This document shows, piece after piece, positions 16,523 to 26,291 of a DNA stretch of 64,000 nt. Both the position numbers and the translations under genes were made by a program. Source of the DNA: Rhodoplanes sp963724735 (lineage in GTDB: Bacteria; Pseudomonadota; Alphaproteobacteria; Rhizobiales; Xanthobacteraceae); NCBI GenBank assembly GCA_963724735.1, contig CAVRVX010000018.1, positions 53,600 to 117,599 on the forward strand. Reading direction: 5' to 3'. The first letter of the stretch is position 1. Each line of letters opens with the position of its first letter. Under the pieces are notes generated by a model that saw only the letters and a program-made list of their open reading frames with translations, made no database searches and was not told where the DNA came from.

Positions 16523-16534
16523 CAGGAGTCCAAC

Positions 16535-19276
16535 ATGCCGGTGAGCAAACCCGACGCCGGACGGACCGTCTCCACCTACTGCTACCAATGCGTCGCCGGC
16601 CCCGACCTTCTGAAGGTTCGCATCGACGGCGGGGTGGCCACCGAGATCATGCCGAACTTCGAGGCTGCGGAGGTGCATCCGGCCGGCGGCAAGGCGTGCG
16701 TGAAGGCGTTCGGCCTGCTGCAGAAGACCTATACGCCGAACCGCGTGCTCCATCCGATGAAGCGCACGAACCCGGACAAAGGCCGCGAGCACGATCCCGG
16801 TTTCGTGCGCATCTCGTGGGATGAGGCGCTCGACCTTGTCGCGGACAAGATGAAGACGGCGCGCGCGGCGGGCGTGATCGACGGGACCGGCTTCCCGCGG
16901 CTCGCCGCGAGCTTCGGCGGCGGCGGCACGCCGACGGCCTATATGGGGACGCTGCCCGCCCTGCTCGCGGCCTGGGGCCCGGTCGACATGAGCTTCGGCT
17001 CCGGCCAGGGCGTCAAGTGCTACCACTCGGAACATCTCTATGGCGAACTGTGGCACCGCGCCTTCACCGTCTCGCCGGATACGCCGCTGTGCGAATACCT
17101 CCTGTCGTTCGGCGCGAATGTCGAGGCCTCCGGCGGCGTGTGCGGCGTGAAGCGGCACGCCGACGCGCGCAAGCGCGGCATGAAGCGAGTCCAGATCGAG
17201 CCGCACCTTTCGGTCACCGGCGCCTGCTCGGCGGAATGGGTGCCGATCAAGCCGAAGACCAACTCGGCCTTCCTATTTGCGATTCTCTACGTGCTCCTGC
17301 ACGAACACCGGCGTGAGCGGCTCGATCTGCCGTTCCTCAAGGAGCGCACGTCGGCCGCCTATCTGATCGCGCCGAACGGGTACTTCCTGCGCGATCCCGA
17401 CACCCGCAAGCCGCTTGTCTTCGATCTCAAGACGGGTCGCGCGCGACCGTTCGACACGCCCGACATTCGACCTGCTCTGGAGGGCAAATACACGGTCGGC
17501 GGCGTCGAAGTCGGGCCGGATAACGAGGTGACCGACCATCCCCAGATCATCGTTCAGCCGGCGTTCGCCCACCTCGTCGCGCATGTGCGGGATTACACGC
17601 CCGAATGGGCGGCGGCGATCTGCGACGTGCCGGCCGCGACCATTCGTCGGATCGCCAACGAATATCTCAGCCATGCGCGCGTCGGCGAAACGATGGACAT
17701 CGAGGGCGTGACGCTGCCGTTCCGGCCGGTCGCCATCGCGCTCGGCAAGACCGTCAACAATGGCTGGGGCGGCTACGAGTGCTGCTGGGCGCGCACGCTG
17801 CTCGCCTGCCTGGTCGGCGCGTTGGAGGTGCCGGGCGGAACGCTCGGGACGACGGTGCGTCTCAATCGGCCGGCGGACAATCGCTGGTCGAGCGTGGCGC
17901 CGGGACCGGACGGATTCATGGATTATCCGATGAACCCGACCGGCAAGAACGAATGGCTGTCGCAGCCCAGCGTGCGCAGCGCGCATCGCACCCTCGTCCC
18001 GCTCATCGCCAACTCGCCCTGGAGCCAGGCGCTCGGTCCGACCCATCTCGCCTGGATGATGCAGACCGAGGACTTCGACAAGCTTCCCCACGCCTCGCAA
18101 CCTGACGTGTGGTTCGTCTACCGGACCAATCCGGCGGTCTCCTTCTGGGACACCAAGCGCATCGGCGAAACCATGGCGAAGTTTCCCTTCACCGTGTGCT
18201 TCGCCTTCACCCTCGACGAGACCAATCACTTCGCCGACGTCCTGCTGCCCGACTGCACCGACCTCGAAGGGCTGCAGCTCCTGCGCATCGGCGGCACCAA
18301 ATATGTCGAGCAGTTCTGGGACTTTCAGGGCTTTGCGCTGCGCGATCCCGCGGTGCCGCCGCAGGGCGAGGCGAAGGACTTCACCTGGATCGCGACCGAA
18401 CTTGCGAAGCGCGCAGGGCTGCTCGCGGAATATAACCAGGCGATCAATCGCGGCGCGCACGGAATTAAGCTCTCAGGTCCGAACTTCGATTTCTCGCTAT
18501 CGCCATCCGAGCCGCACGATGTCGAGACGATCTGGGACGCGACCTGCAAAGCCGCCAGCGCCGAGTTGACCGAGGGCGCGGAGTCCCAGGGGCTCGACTG
18601 GTACCGCGAGCACGGATTCCGGGTGGGGCCGTTCTCGCGGCTGCAATGGTATCTCTATCCCAGGCTGGTCGAGATCGGGTTGCGCTTCGAACAGCCCTAC
18701 CAGGAGCGGCTTTTCCGCATCGGCAAGGAGCTCGAACGCCGGCTGCACGAGCATGGCATTCACTGGTGGGACCGGCAGATCGAGGAATACGAAGCCTTGC
18801 CGCACTGGCGGGACCTCTCCGCACTGTGGGAGGGCGCGCTCGTCAAGCACTACGGGGTGCGGATCGAGGACTATCCCTTCTGGCTCGTCACCGCCCGCAG
18901 CATGCAATATTCCTGGGGCAACAATGTCGGCATCCAGCTCATGCGCGAGCTGTCCGGCAACGTCATCGGCCACGGCAGCGTGGTGATGAACGAAACGGCT
19001 GCGGAAAGGCTCGGCATCGCCGACGGCGATCAGGTCGAGGTGCGCTCGCCGCTCAACGCGACCCAGGGGAAGGTCGTTCTCTGCCAGGGCATCCGCCCCG
19101 ACACGCTGCTGATCATCGGCCAATTCGAGCAGTGGGCGACGCCTTATGCGAAGGATTTCCACGCGCCGAGCATGAACGCGCTGGTGCCGATGCTGCTCGA
19201 CCTGACCGACGCCACCGGCTCGAGCGCCGACCTCGTCAAGGTCGCGATCACGCGGGTCGGAGGAGCACGCGCATGA
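16535..19276 (+). CDS. padB: Phenylacetyl-CoA:acceptor oxidoreductase-like molybdopterin subunit (PadB-like)
   Basis: This 913-residue bis-MGD enzyme of the DMSO reductase superfamily begins STYCYQCVAGPDLLKVRIDG, close to what I recall of PadB, which oxidises phenylacetyl-CoA to phenylglyoxylate without oxygen. The iron-sulfur motif shows C-x2-C and a later Cys in GKACVKAFG, so one usual ligand position is not cysteine. RVLHPMKRTNPDKGREHDPGF and ISWDEALDLVADKM mark the molybdopterin domain, and the C-terminal dinucleotide-binding domain includes IQLMRELSGNVIGHGSV. Directly downstream are the fused PadC/PadD partner (ATGA overlap) and paaK, which makes phenylacetyl-CoA. An alternative is another member of the family acting on a different arylacyl substrate. 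Confidence 0.75.
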   Translation: MPVSKPDAGRTVSTYCYQCVAGPDLLKVRIDGGVATEIMPNFEAAEVHPAGGKACVKAFGLLQKTYTPNRVLHPMKRTNPDKGREHDPGFVRISWDEALDLVADKMKTARAAGVIDGTGFPRLAASFGGGGTPTAYMGTLPALLAAWGPVDMSFGSGQGVKCYHSEHLYGELWHRAFTVSPDTPLCEYLLSFGANVEASGGVCGVKRHADARKRGMKRVQIEPHLSVTGACSAEWVPIKPKTNSAFLFAILYVLLHEHRRERLDLPFLKERTSAAYLIAPNGYFLRDPDTRKPLVFDLKTGRARPFDTPDIRPALEGKYTVGGVEVGPDNEVTDHPQIIVQPAFAHLVAHVRDYTPEWAAAICDVPAATIRRIANEYLSHARVGETMDIEGVTLPFRPVAIALGKTVNNGWGGYECCWARTLLACLVGALEVPGGTLGTTVRLNRPADNRWSSVAPGPDGFMDYPMNPTGKNEWLSQPSVRSAHRTLVPLIANSPWSQALGPTHLAWMMQTEDFDKLPHASQPDVWFVYRTNPAVSFWDTKRIGETMAKFPFTVCFAFTLDETNHFADVLLPDCTDLEGLQLLRIGGTKYVEQFWDFQGFALRDPAVPPQGEAKDFTWIATELAKRAGLLAEYNQAINRGAHGIKLSGPNFDFSLSPSEPHDVETIWDATCKAASAELTEGAESQGLDWYREHGFRVGPFSRLQWYLYPRLVEIGLRFEQPYQERLFRIGKELERRLHEHGIHWWDRQIEEYEALPHWRDLSALWEGALVKHYGVRIEDYPFWLVTARSMQYSWGNNVGIQLMRELSGNVIGHGSVVMNETAAERLGIADGDQVEVRSPLNATQGKVVLCQGIRPDTLLIIGQFEQWATPYAKDFHAPSMNALVPMLLDLTDATGSSADLVKVAITRVGGARA

Positions 19277-20886
19277 CCCGCTGGACGATGCTCGCCGACC
19301 TCGAACGGTGTGTCGGCTGCCAGACCTGCACCGCCGCCTGTCGCCATGCCAACGCGACCTCGCCGGCGGTGCAATGGCGCAAGGTGCTCGACATCGAGGC
19401 CGGCGCGTTTCCCCAGGTGAACCGCACTTTCGTGCCGGTCGGCTGCCAGCACTGCGCCGATCCGCCCTGCATGCATGTGTGCCCGTCGACGGCGACCCGC
19501 CAGCGCCCTGACGGCATCGTCACCATCGACTACGAGCTTTGCATCGGCTGCGCCTATTGCGATGTCGCCTGTCCGTACCAGGCGCGCTTCCTCATCCACG
19601 AACCGCATTTCGCCTACGGCCCCGCCATGCAGAACGAGACCGCGCGGTTCGACGAGCATCGGATCGGAGTCGCTCAGAAATGCACCTTCTGCGTCGATCG
19701 CATCGATTACGGGATCGAGCATGGCCTCACGCCCGGCCGCGATCCGCTGGCGACACCCGCTTGCGTCAACGCCTGCATCGCCGATGCGCTGGTGTTCGGC
19801 GACGTGGACGACCCCTACAGCAACGTCTCGAAGCTTCTGCGCGAACAACGTCACTTCCGCATGCACGCCGAGGTCCGAACCGATCCGAGCTTTTATTACC
19901 TCTACGGCAAAGCGGACGGCGCCGACGACCCCGCCCCGACACCCGCAGCGGCGTCGGCAGCCGCGTTCCTGCAGGCCCAGGCCGGAAAGGTCCGCACCCG
20001 CGGGGTGGAGCCCTGGCACCAGCAGCACTGGAACTGGAAAGCGGCCGGCAACTTCCTCTGCGGCGGCGCCGGCACCGGACTGTTCGCCTTCGTCGCCTTC
20101 GCTGCCGCCGGCGGCGCGCCGGCGCTCGAGGGTGGGCTTACGGCGCTTGCAGTGGTCGCCGTCGGCCTGTTCCTGTTGATCTTCAAGATCGGCCGGCCGC
20201 TCCGGTTCATCTATGTCCTGCGTCAGCCGCAACGATCCTGGATGTCGCGCGAGGCCTGGATCGCCGGCGCGTTCTTTGTCACTGCGCTTGCCGCGCTCTG
20301 GTTCGACAGCCGGATCGATCTCATCATCGCCGCCGTGCTCGGGCTCGGTTTCATGCTCTGCCAGGCCATGATGTTCTACGCATCGAAGGGCATTCCCGCC
20401 TGGCGTCAGCAAACGCTCGTTACGCTCCTGGTTGCGACCGGGTTTGCCGAAGGCAGCGGTCTGTTCCTGATGGTCGCCGCCTTCGTCCCCGGCCTCCAGG
20501 CTTTCGCCCTGCCCGTCGCTGCGGCGCTTGTCATGCTCGTCGCCGCCCGGCATCTCGCCTGGCGCTTTTATATCGGCGACCTCGAGCGCGAGGGTGCGCC
20601 GACCCAGACCCATGCGGAGTTTCGCGCCTTCGCGCCCTGGTTCCTGATCGTAGGGCTCGCCGTCCCCCTCTGGCTGGTCGCGCCCGGATTGGTGCTGCCG
20701 CCTTTCGCGCCGGTGCTGTTCGCACTTGCCGGAGCGACGACGCTTGCAGCCGGATGGGCTTTCAAGCTGATCCTCGTGACCCGCGCAGGATTCAATCAAG
20801 GCTTCGCGCTCTCCCACACCCCGGTGCGAGGGTTTGGCGCGGCTGGGCCGGCAGTCAAGCCAGGCTGGACCCTCATTGATCGGTAA
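19273..20886 (+). CDS. Fused iron-sulfur and membrane-anchor subunit (PadC-PadD-like)
   Basis: Residues 1 to about 225 form a DMSO-reductase-type electron-transfer subunit with four [4Fe-4S] cysteine groups: CVGCQTCTAACRH, CQHCADPPCMHVC, CIGCAYCDVACP and CTFCVDRI with CVNAC. Residues about 260-537 form a DmsC/NrfD-like membrane anchor with roughly eight hydrophobic segments, ending near GFNQGFALSHTPVRG. In the systems I know these are two proteins; here one continuous frame encodes both. It would pass electrons from the molybdenum subunit to quinone. It overlaps padB by four bases. Confidence 0.78.
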   Translation: MTRWTMLADLERCVGCQTCTAACRHANATSPAVQWRKVLDIEAGAFPQVNRTFVPVGCQHCADPPCMHVCPSTATRQRPDGIVTIDYELCIGCAYCDVACPYQARFLIHEPHFAYGPAMQNETARFDEHRIGVAQKCTFCVDRIDYGIEHGLTPGRDPLATPACVNACIADALVFGDVDDPYSNVSKLLREQRHFRMHAEVRTDPSFYYLYGKADGADDPAPTPAAASAAAFLQAQAGKVRTRGVEPWHQQHWNWKAAGNFLCGGAGTGLFAFVAFAAAGGAPALEGGLTALAVVAVGLFLLIFKIGRPLRFIYVLRQPQRSWMSREAWIAGAFFVTALAALWFDSRIDLIIAAVLGLGFMLCQAMMFYASKGIPAWRQQTLVTLLVATGFAEGSGLFLMVAAFVPGLQAFALPVAAALVMLVAARHLAWRFYIGDLEREGAPTQTHAEFRAFAPWFLIVGLAVPLWLVAPGLVLPPFAPVLFALAGATTLAAGWAFKLILVTRAGFNQGFALSHTPVRGFGAAGPAVKPGWTLIDR

Positions 20887-20938
20887 GAGCTCAACATGCT
20901 GAAATTGAGAATAAACAAGACCACGGGGAGAAAACGCC

Positions 20939-22285
20939 ATGAGTTTGCAGCCCGCGTATCGCGAAGACGACGTCTTCATGTTCGACCGTGCAGTCGAAGC
21001 CATGTCGCGTCGCGACCTCGAAGTTCTCCAGCTTAAGCGTCTCAAGCACACGCTGCGGCGCGCCTACGAGAACGTCGCGCATTTCAAACGCAAGTTCGAC
21101 GAAGCGGGGATCAAGCCGGACGACCTTGCGACGCTCTCCGACCTCGCCCGATTTCCCTTCACGAAAAAGACCGACCTGCGCGACAACTATCCTTTCGGCA
21201 TGTTCGCCTGCCCGCGCGAAGACGTGCTGCGTGTCCATGCCTCATCGGGCACCACCGGCAAGCCGACCGTCGTCGGCTATACCCGCGCCGACCTCGACCT
21301 GTGGGCCGACCTGATGGCGCGCTCGCTCGCCTGTGCGGGCGCGCGGCCGGGTGACATCCTGCACAACGCCTACGGCTATGGCCTGTTCACCGGTGGGCTC
21401 GGTTTCCACACCGGCGCCGAGCGGCTCGGCTGCACGGTGGTGCCGATCTCGGGCGGCGCGACTGAGCGTCAGGTCACCCTGCTCAAGGATTTCGGCGCGC
21501 GGATCCTGTGCTGCACGCCGTCCTATGCGCTGAACATCGCCGAGATCGCCGAGCGCATGGGCGCGGATCTGCGCAAGCTGCCGGTGCGCTACGGCGTATT
21601 CGGCGCCGAGCCGTGGAGCGACGCAATGCGGCGCGATCTCGAAGCGCGGATTGGGCTGAAGGCAATCGATATCTACGGCCTCTCCGAAATCATCGGACCA
21701 GGCGTCGCCTGCGAATGCCATGTCGAGCAGAACGGGCTGCACGGCTGGGAAGATCACTTCCTGTTCGAGGTGATCGACCCCAAGACGCTCGAGCCGCTGC
21801 CGCCCGGGGAGCCGGGCGAACTCGTCATCACGACGCTGACCAAAGAAGCTTTGCCGATGATCCGTTATCGCACGCGCGACATCACGCGGCTTTCCGACGA
21901 GCCATGTGCATGCGGGCGCACGCACCGGCGCATCATGCGGATCACCGGCCGCGACGACGACATGGTGATCATTCGCGGCGTCAACGTCTATCCATCGCAG
22001 GTCGAGGCCGTCCTCGTTGGACTCCCGGGGATCGCGCCGCACTACCAGATCGTGCTGACGCGGCAGGGCGCGCTCGACGAGATGACGGTGGAGGTCGAGT
22101 TGCTGCCGGGCGGTCCGCTCGACGACAAAGCTCGCCGGAAGAAGGCGCGCGAAGTGAGCCATCACATCAAATCTCTGATCGGAGTGAGCTGCGACGTGAC
22201 GGTCAAAGCGCCGGGCGAGGTGCCGCGCTCGGAAGGCAAAGCGGTGCGGGTGAAGGACTTCCGCAACAAGCCAAAGCCGGTGTAA
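20939..22285 (+). CDS. paaK: Phenylacetate-CoA ligase
   Basis: This 448-residue adenylate-forming enzyme converts phenylacetate, ATP and CoA to phenylacetyl-CoA. The ATP-binding loop is VHASSGTTGKPTVVGYT, the A4/A5 region IDIYGLSEIIGPGV and the hinge ITGRDDDMVIIRGVNVYPSQ; the catalytic Lys lies in PRSEGKAVRVKDFR at the C-terminus. Length and motifs are standard for PaaK. The ATG at 20939 follows a GGGGAG ribosome-binding site. Placement right after the Pad-like oxidoreductase supplies its substrate. No paaABCDE-type epoxidase genes are present, which supports the anaerobic phenylacetate route. Confidence 0.92.
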   Translation: MSLQPAYREDDVFMFDRAVEAMSRRDLEVLQLKRLKHTLRRAYENVAHFKRKFDEAGIKPDDLATLSDLARFPFTKKTDLRDNYPFGMFACPREDVLRVHASSGTTGKPTVVGYTRADLDLWADLMARSLACAGARPGDILHNAYGYGLFTGGLGFHTGAERLGCTVVPISGGATERQVTLLKDFGARILCCTPSYALNIAEIAERMGADLRKLPVRYGVFGAEPWSDAMRRDLEARIGLKAIDIYGLSEIIGPGVACECHVEQNGLHGWEDHFLFEVIDPKTLEPLPPGEPGELVITTLTKEALPMIRYRTRDITRLSDEPCACGRTHRRIMRITGRDDDMVIIRGVNVYPSQVEAVLVGLPGIAPHYQIVLTRQGALDEMTVEVELLPGGPLDDKARRKKAREVSHHIKSLIGVSCDVTVKAPGEVPRSEGKAVRVKDFRNKPKPV

Positions 22286-22492
22286 CGCGCACCGGTGCGC
22301 TCATATTCTCGCGGTGTGGAAAATCCGTTTGCGCCCGCAAGCGCTTACCCGTGTTGCGCGGCGCGGCAGCCATGGACATAACGGATCGGACGGCCTAGAG
22401 CGTAGAGCGTTCTCGACGCGGCAAGAACGCAGCGCGCCGACGGACTGCAGCTCACGAACGCGCTCCGAAGGCGGCCGACAAGGACGGCCTGC

Positions 22493-22810
22493 ATGAACGA
22501 CGCCGACATATTGCGCGCCCTGAAAGAGGTCCACGACCCCGAGCTTGGACTTAACATCGTCGATCTCGGTCTCGTCTATCGCGCCGACCGGACCCGCGAG
22601 GGTCTCGTGGTCGAAATGACCATGACGACGCCGACCTGCCCGATCGGCGAAATGATGGTCATGCAGGCGGAAGCCGCGCTGCGCCGCCGCTTCGGCGACG
22701 CCGAGAAAATCCGCGTGCACCTCGTTTGGGACCCGCCTTGGTCGCCCGACCTGATGACCGACGACGCGCGTCGCGTTCTCGAGGGCGGCGGCCCCGGACG
22801 GACGGGCTGA
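22493..22810 (+). CDS. DUF59/MIP18-family iron-sulfur assembly protein
   Basis: The 105-residue protein has the DUF59 pattern: ILRALKEVHDPELGLNIVDLGLVY at the start and TTPTCPIGEMM with the conserved cysteine. Relatives include PaaD and SufT, which help insert iron-sulfur clusters. It sits in front of a membrane protein and a molybdo-iron-sulfur enzyme and between two gene sets rich in [4Fe-4S] proteins, so a maturation role is plausible. The 207 bases before it contain no recognisable gene. Confidence 0.8.
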   Translation: MNDADILRALKEVHDPELGLNIVDLGLVYRADRTREGLVVEMTMTTPTCPIGEMMVMQAEAALRRRFGDAEKIRVHLVWDPPWSPDLMTDDARRVLEGGGPGRTG

Positions 22811-22814
22811 AACG

Positions 22815-23927
22815 ATGGCGACGAGCGCGAGCAGGCGACTGCGCTATCTCCCGCTCGCCATTGGCGCGGCATCCCTCGCCGCGGGATTTTGGACCGGGCT
22901 CGGACGCATCGGCATCGCCCTGCCCGCTACGCCGCTCGCCGAATTGCACGGCGCGCTGATGATCAGCGGCTTTTTCGGCACCTTGATCAGCCTCGAGCGC
23001 GCGGTCGCGCTCAACCGGCCGTTCGCCTATGCGGCGCCGGCGCTTTCGGCGGTGGGCGCGCTCGCGCTATTCGTTGAGGCGCCAACGCTCGCGATCGTGC
23101 TGTTCATCGCGGCGAGCGTGGTGCTGACCGCCGCGACCGCGATGATTTTGGTGCGGCTTCCCACCTTGTTCACCACCGTGCTCACGCTCGCCGCCGCGAC
23201 ATGGGGCATCGGCACGCTGGTCTGGCTCGGCGGACGGCCGATGGGCGGTGTCACGAGCTGGTGGCTCGCCTTCCTCGTGCTCACGATCGCAGGCGAGCGA
23301 CTGGAGCTGAGCCGGCTGCTCGCGCCATCGCGCCGGGCGCAATGGTTCTTTGCCGGCGCGATCGCCCTGATTCTCGCCGGCGCGGCGCGCGGCGAATTAT
23401 CCGGCGACAGCGCGCCGCTGACAGGGCTTGGCTATCTCGCCTGCACCGCCTGGCTTGCGCTCCATGACATTGCGCGACGGACGGTGCGGCAATCCGGGCA
23501 AACGCGTTTCTCCGCAATCTGCATGCTCGCGGGCTATTTCTGGCTCGGCGTGACCGGCCTCTATCTGCTCGTCGCTCCGCCCGGCTCCGCCGCGTTTGCC
23601 TATGACGCCGCGGTGCACGGGATCGCCCTCGGCTTCGTGCTCTCGATGGTGTTCGGCCATGCCTTGATCATTTTGCCGGCGGTGACCGGCATCGTCGTCC
23701 GCTACCATCCCGCGGTCTACGGCGCGCTCGCCCTTCTCCATCTCTCGGTCGCGCTGCGGATCGTCTCCGATTACTTCGAACTGATCGGCCCGCGCGCGGC
23801 CAGCGGACCGCTCGCCATCGCGGCCTTGATCGTCTTCGCCGGGACAATCGCGGTTGCATCGCTCAAGTCGCGAACCCCAACCCGATCGAGAGAAGCGCCT
23901 CGCGAGACGGCGGAAAGTCGCAACTGA
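22815..23927 (+). CDS. Polytopic membrane protein, possibly NnrS-like
   Basis: The 370-residue protein is strongly hydrophobic, with about ten to twelve predicted membrane segments. Conserved-looking histidine motifs are ELHGALMISGFFGTLISLERA near the start and AVHGIALGFVLSMVFGHALIIL toward the end, which recall the haem-copper NnrS family but are not decisive. It starts four bases after the DUF59 gene. Function unknown; metal or haem binding through those histidines would be consistent with the neighbouring redox genes. Confidence 0.5.
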   Translation: MATSASRRLRYLPLAIGAASLAAGFWTGLGRIGIALPATPLAELHGALMISGFFGTLISLERAVALNRPFAYAAPALSAVGALALFVEAPTLAIVLFIAASVVLTAATAMILVRLPTLFTTVLTLAAATWGIGTLVWLGGRPMGGVTSWWLAFLVLTIAGERLELSRLLAPSRRAQWFFAGAIALILAGAARGELSGDSAPLTGLGYLACTAWLALHDIARRTVRQSGQTRFSAICMLAGYFWLGVTGLYLLVAPPGSAAFAYDAAVHGIALGFVLSMVFGHALIILPAVTGIVVRYHPAVYGALALLHLSVALRIVSDYFELIGPRAASGPLAIAALIVFAGTIAVASLKSRTPTRSREAPRETAESRN

Positions 23928-23971
23928 AGGTCCTCAACTCATCGCAACAGCCTGATATTCGTGGCCCTCTC

Positions 23972-26131
23972 ATGAGCACAATCGCAGCCGATATCGAACC
24001 CACGGCGCGGCGATCCACGACGACGGTGCTGAAGAGCGTTTGCCGCAGCTGCCATGGCGGCTGTGGCGTGCTCCTGCACGTGCAGGATGGCCGCCTCGTC
24101 AAGGTCGAAGGCGATCGCGAGTCGCCGCTCAACCACGGCCGGCTCTGCCCGATCGGCACGGTTACGGTCGACCTCGTCTATCATCCCGATCGATTGAAAT
24201 ATCCGTTGCGGCGCGAGGGGCCGCGCGGCTCGGGACAATGGCGGCGCATCTCATGGGACGAGGCGCTCGACGAAATCGCCAAGCGCCTCGAAGCGATCCG
24301 CCGCGAATTCGGTCCCGAGGCGATCGCGCTCGGCACCGGAACCGGGCGCCATCACATCCGCTGGGTCTCGCGCTTCGGCCATGCGCTCGGCACGCCGAAT
24401 TGGTGCGAGCCGGGCTTCGCCCAGTGCTTTCACCCGCGCGTCAATACCTGCATTCTGACCTTCGGCGATTTCCCGGTGTCCGACTTTACCGGCGGCACGC
24501 CGCCCGCCTGCATGCTGTTCTGGGGCCACAATCCGCTCAACTCCGGCCCGGACGGCGAGACCCGTTTCAATGTCCGCGAAGCGCTCGACGCCAATCCGAA
24601 AATCATCGTAGTGGATCCGCGCGCGACCGAGCTCGCACGCCGCGCCGAAGTATGGCTGCAGCTCCGTCCGGGGACCGACGACGCGGTCGCACTGGCGATG
24701 CTCAACGTCGTCATCGCGGAGCAGCTGTACGACGCGCCCTTCGTCGCGGGCTGGACGCACGGCTTCGATGCGCTCGCCGAGCATGTGCGCGACTTCACTC
24801 CCGAATGGGCCGAGCCGATCGCCTGGGTCGCAGCCGACACGATCCGGGCGGCCGCGCGGCTGTTCGCACGCACCAAGCCTGCGATGATGGAGTGGGGCTG
24901 CGCGATCGAGCACACGCCGAACTGCATTCAGACCGTGCGCGCGATTTCGCTCCTGCCTGCGATCACCGGCAATGTCGACGTGCCCGGCGGCTGGGTGTTC
25001 GGGATGCACGGCATCGGCCGCTTCCCCAGCCTGATCGAGAATCTCACCCCCGCGGCGAACGCCAAGCGACTCGGCGCCGGCCGCTTCAAGCTGCTCGGCG
25101 GCGAAGGCGCGGATCTTCCCGCCGCGCATATTCCGACCCTTCTGCAGGCGATGCGCGAAGGCAAGCCCTATCCGGTGAAAGCCTTTCTCGTGTTCGGCAA
25201 CAATACGCTGACCACCTATGCGAACAGTGCGCTTGTCTACGAGTCGCTGATGAAGCTCGATTTCATGGTGTGCGCCGACCTGTTCATGACGCCCACCGCC
25301 GAGCTCGCCGACATCGTGCTGCCGGCCGCGTCCTGGCCCGAGCTCGACGAGGTCGCCGGCCTGCCGACGGTCGCCGCCAATGTCGTTCTGGCCAACCAGC
25401 GGGCGGTGCGTATCGGCGAATGCAAATCGGATGAAGAAATATTCGTCGAGCTGGCGCAGCGGATGAAGCTGCCCGTCTGCACAGAGCCGGTCGAGGCTGT
25501 GCTCGATGCCCAGCTCAAGGCGGGCGGCCTCGACATGAGCTTCGCCGAGCTCAAGCAACGCGGCTCCGTGAAAGTGCCTTTCAAATATCGAAAATACGAG
25601 GACGGCGGCTTCAAGACGCCAACCGGGAAGATCGAGCTCTATTCGACGCGGCTCGCGGACATGGGCTATGCGCCGTTCCCCAGCTACGAGGAGCCGCCGG
25701 AAAGCCCGCTCAGTCGTCCCGACGTGGCGGTGGACTATCCGCTCGTGCTCACCACCGGTGCACGCATATCGAACTTCTTCAACTCCGAACACCGGCAGAT
25801 CGAGAAACTGCGTAAGGCCCGCCGCGATCCGATTGCCGAAATTCACCCCGCGACCGCCGCACGCTACGGCATCAGCGACCGCGACTGGATGTGGATCGAG
25901 ACGCGGCGCGGCCGGATCAAACAGCGCGCGCGCGTCACCACCGGCATCGATCCGCGCGTGATCGCCGCCGAGCACGGCTGGTGGTTCCCCGAAGAGCCGG
26001 CGCCCGGCTACGGCGTATGGAAGGCGAACGTCAATCTTCTGACTGACAATCAGCCCCCCTACGACCCGGCCATGGGCACGTATCAATTGCGCGCGTTGCT
26101 CTGCCGCGTCAGCCGGGCGGCGGCCGACTGA
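23972..26131 (+). CDS. Molybdopterin oxidoreductase of unknown substrate
   Basis: This 719-residue member of the bis-MGD family has an N-terminal iron-sulfur motif CRSCHGGCGVLLHV followed by RLCPIG, so a complete C-x2-C-x3-C and later Cys. FWGHNPLNSGPDGE, KPYPVKAFLVFGNN and DLFMTPTAELADIVLPA are typical of soluble molybdoenzymes related to PsrA, acetylene hydratase and similar proteins. No Tat signal is visible, so it is probably cytoplasmic. No dedicated electron-transfer subunit lies next to it. It is distinct from padB and the catalysed reaction cannot be inferred. Confidence 0.75.
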   Translation: MSTIAADIEPTARRSTTTVLKSVCRSCHGGCGVLLHVQDGRLVKVEGDRESPLNHGRLCPIGTVTVDLVYHPDRLKYPLRREGPRGSGQWRRISWDEALDEIAKRLEAIRREFGPEAIALGTGTGRHHIRWVSRFGHALGTPNWCEPGFAQCFHPRVNTCILTFGDFPVSDFTGGTPPACMLFWGHNPLNSGPDGETRFNVREALDANPKIIVVDPRATELARRAEVWLQLRPGTDDAVALAMLNVVIAEQLYDAPFVAGWTHGFDALAEHVRDFTPEWAEPIAWVAADTIRAAARLFARTKPAMMEWGCAIEHTPNCIQTVRAISLLPAITGNVDVPGGWVFGMHGIGRFPSLIENLTPAANAKRLGAGRFKLLGGEGADLPAAHIPTLLQAMREGKPYPVKAFLVFGNNTLTTYANSALVYESLMKLDFMVCADLFMTPTAELADIVLPAASWPELDEVAGLPTVAANVVLANQRAVRIGECKSDEEIFVELAQRMKLPVCTEPVEAVLDAQLKAGGLDMSFAELKQRGSVKVPFKYRKYEDGGFKTPTGKIELYSTRLADMGYAPFPSYEEPPESPLSRPDVAVDYPLVLTTGARISNFFNSEHRQIEKLRKARRDPIAEIHPATAARYGISDRDWMWIETRRGRIKQRARVTTGIDPRVIAAEHGWWFPEEPAPGYGVWKANVNLLTDNQPPYDPAMGTYQLRALLCRVSRAAAD

Positions 26132-26291
26132 CATGATCAACGGCCATGCCGCAGTGCAGATGCGAAGCAGGGTGCTTGCCAGCCACCGCAAAGCGCTTCA
26201 TCACTGGCGCTTCGCGACGCCCGCAGTCGCGGCGGCCTTGGTTGGTTGGTTACGCAACCTATCGGCACGGATCGGATCGGAAGGGGGAAAC

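Noticed and set aside
19144..21051. A 635-residue minus-strand frame over padCD and paaK
   Set aside because: Same compositional artefact; no domain visible and highly charged translation.
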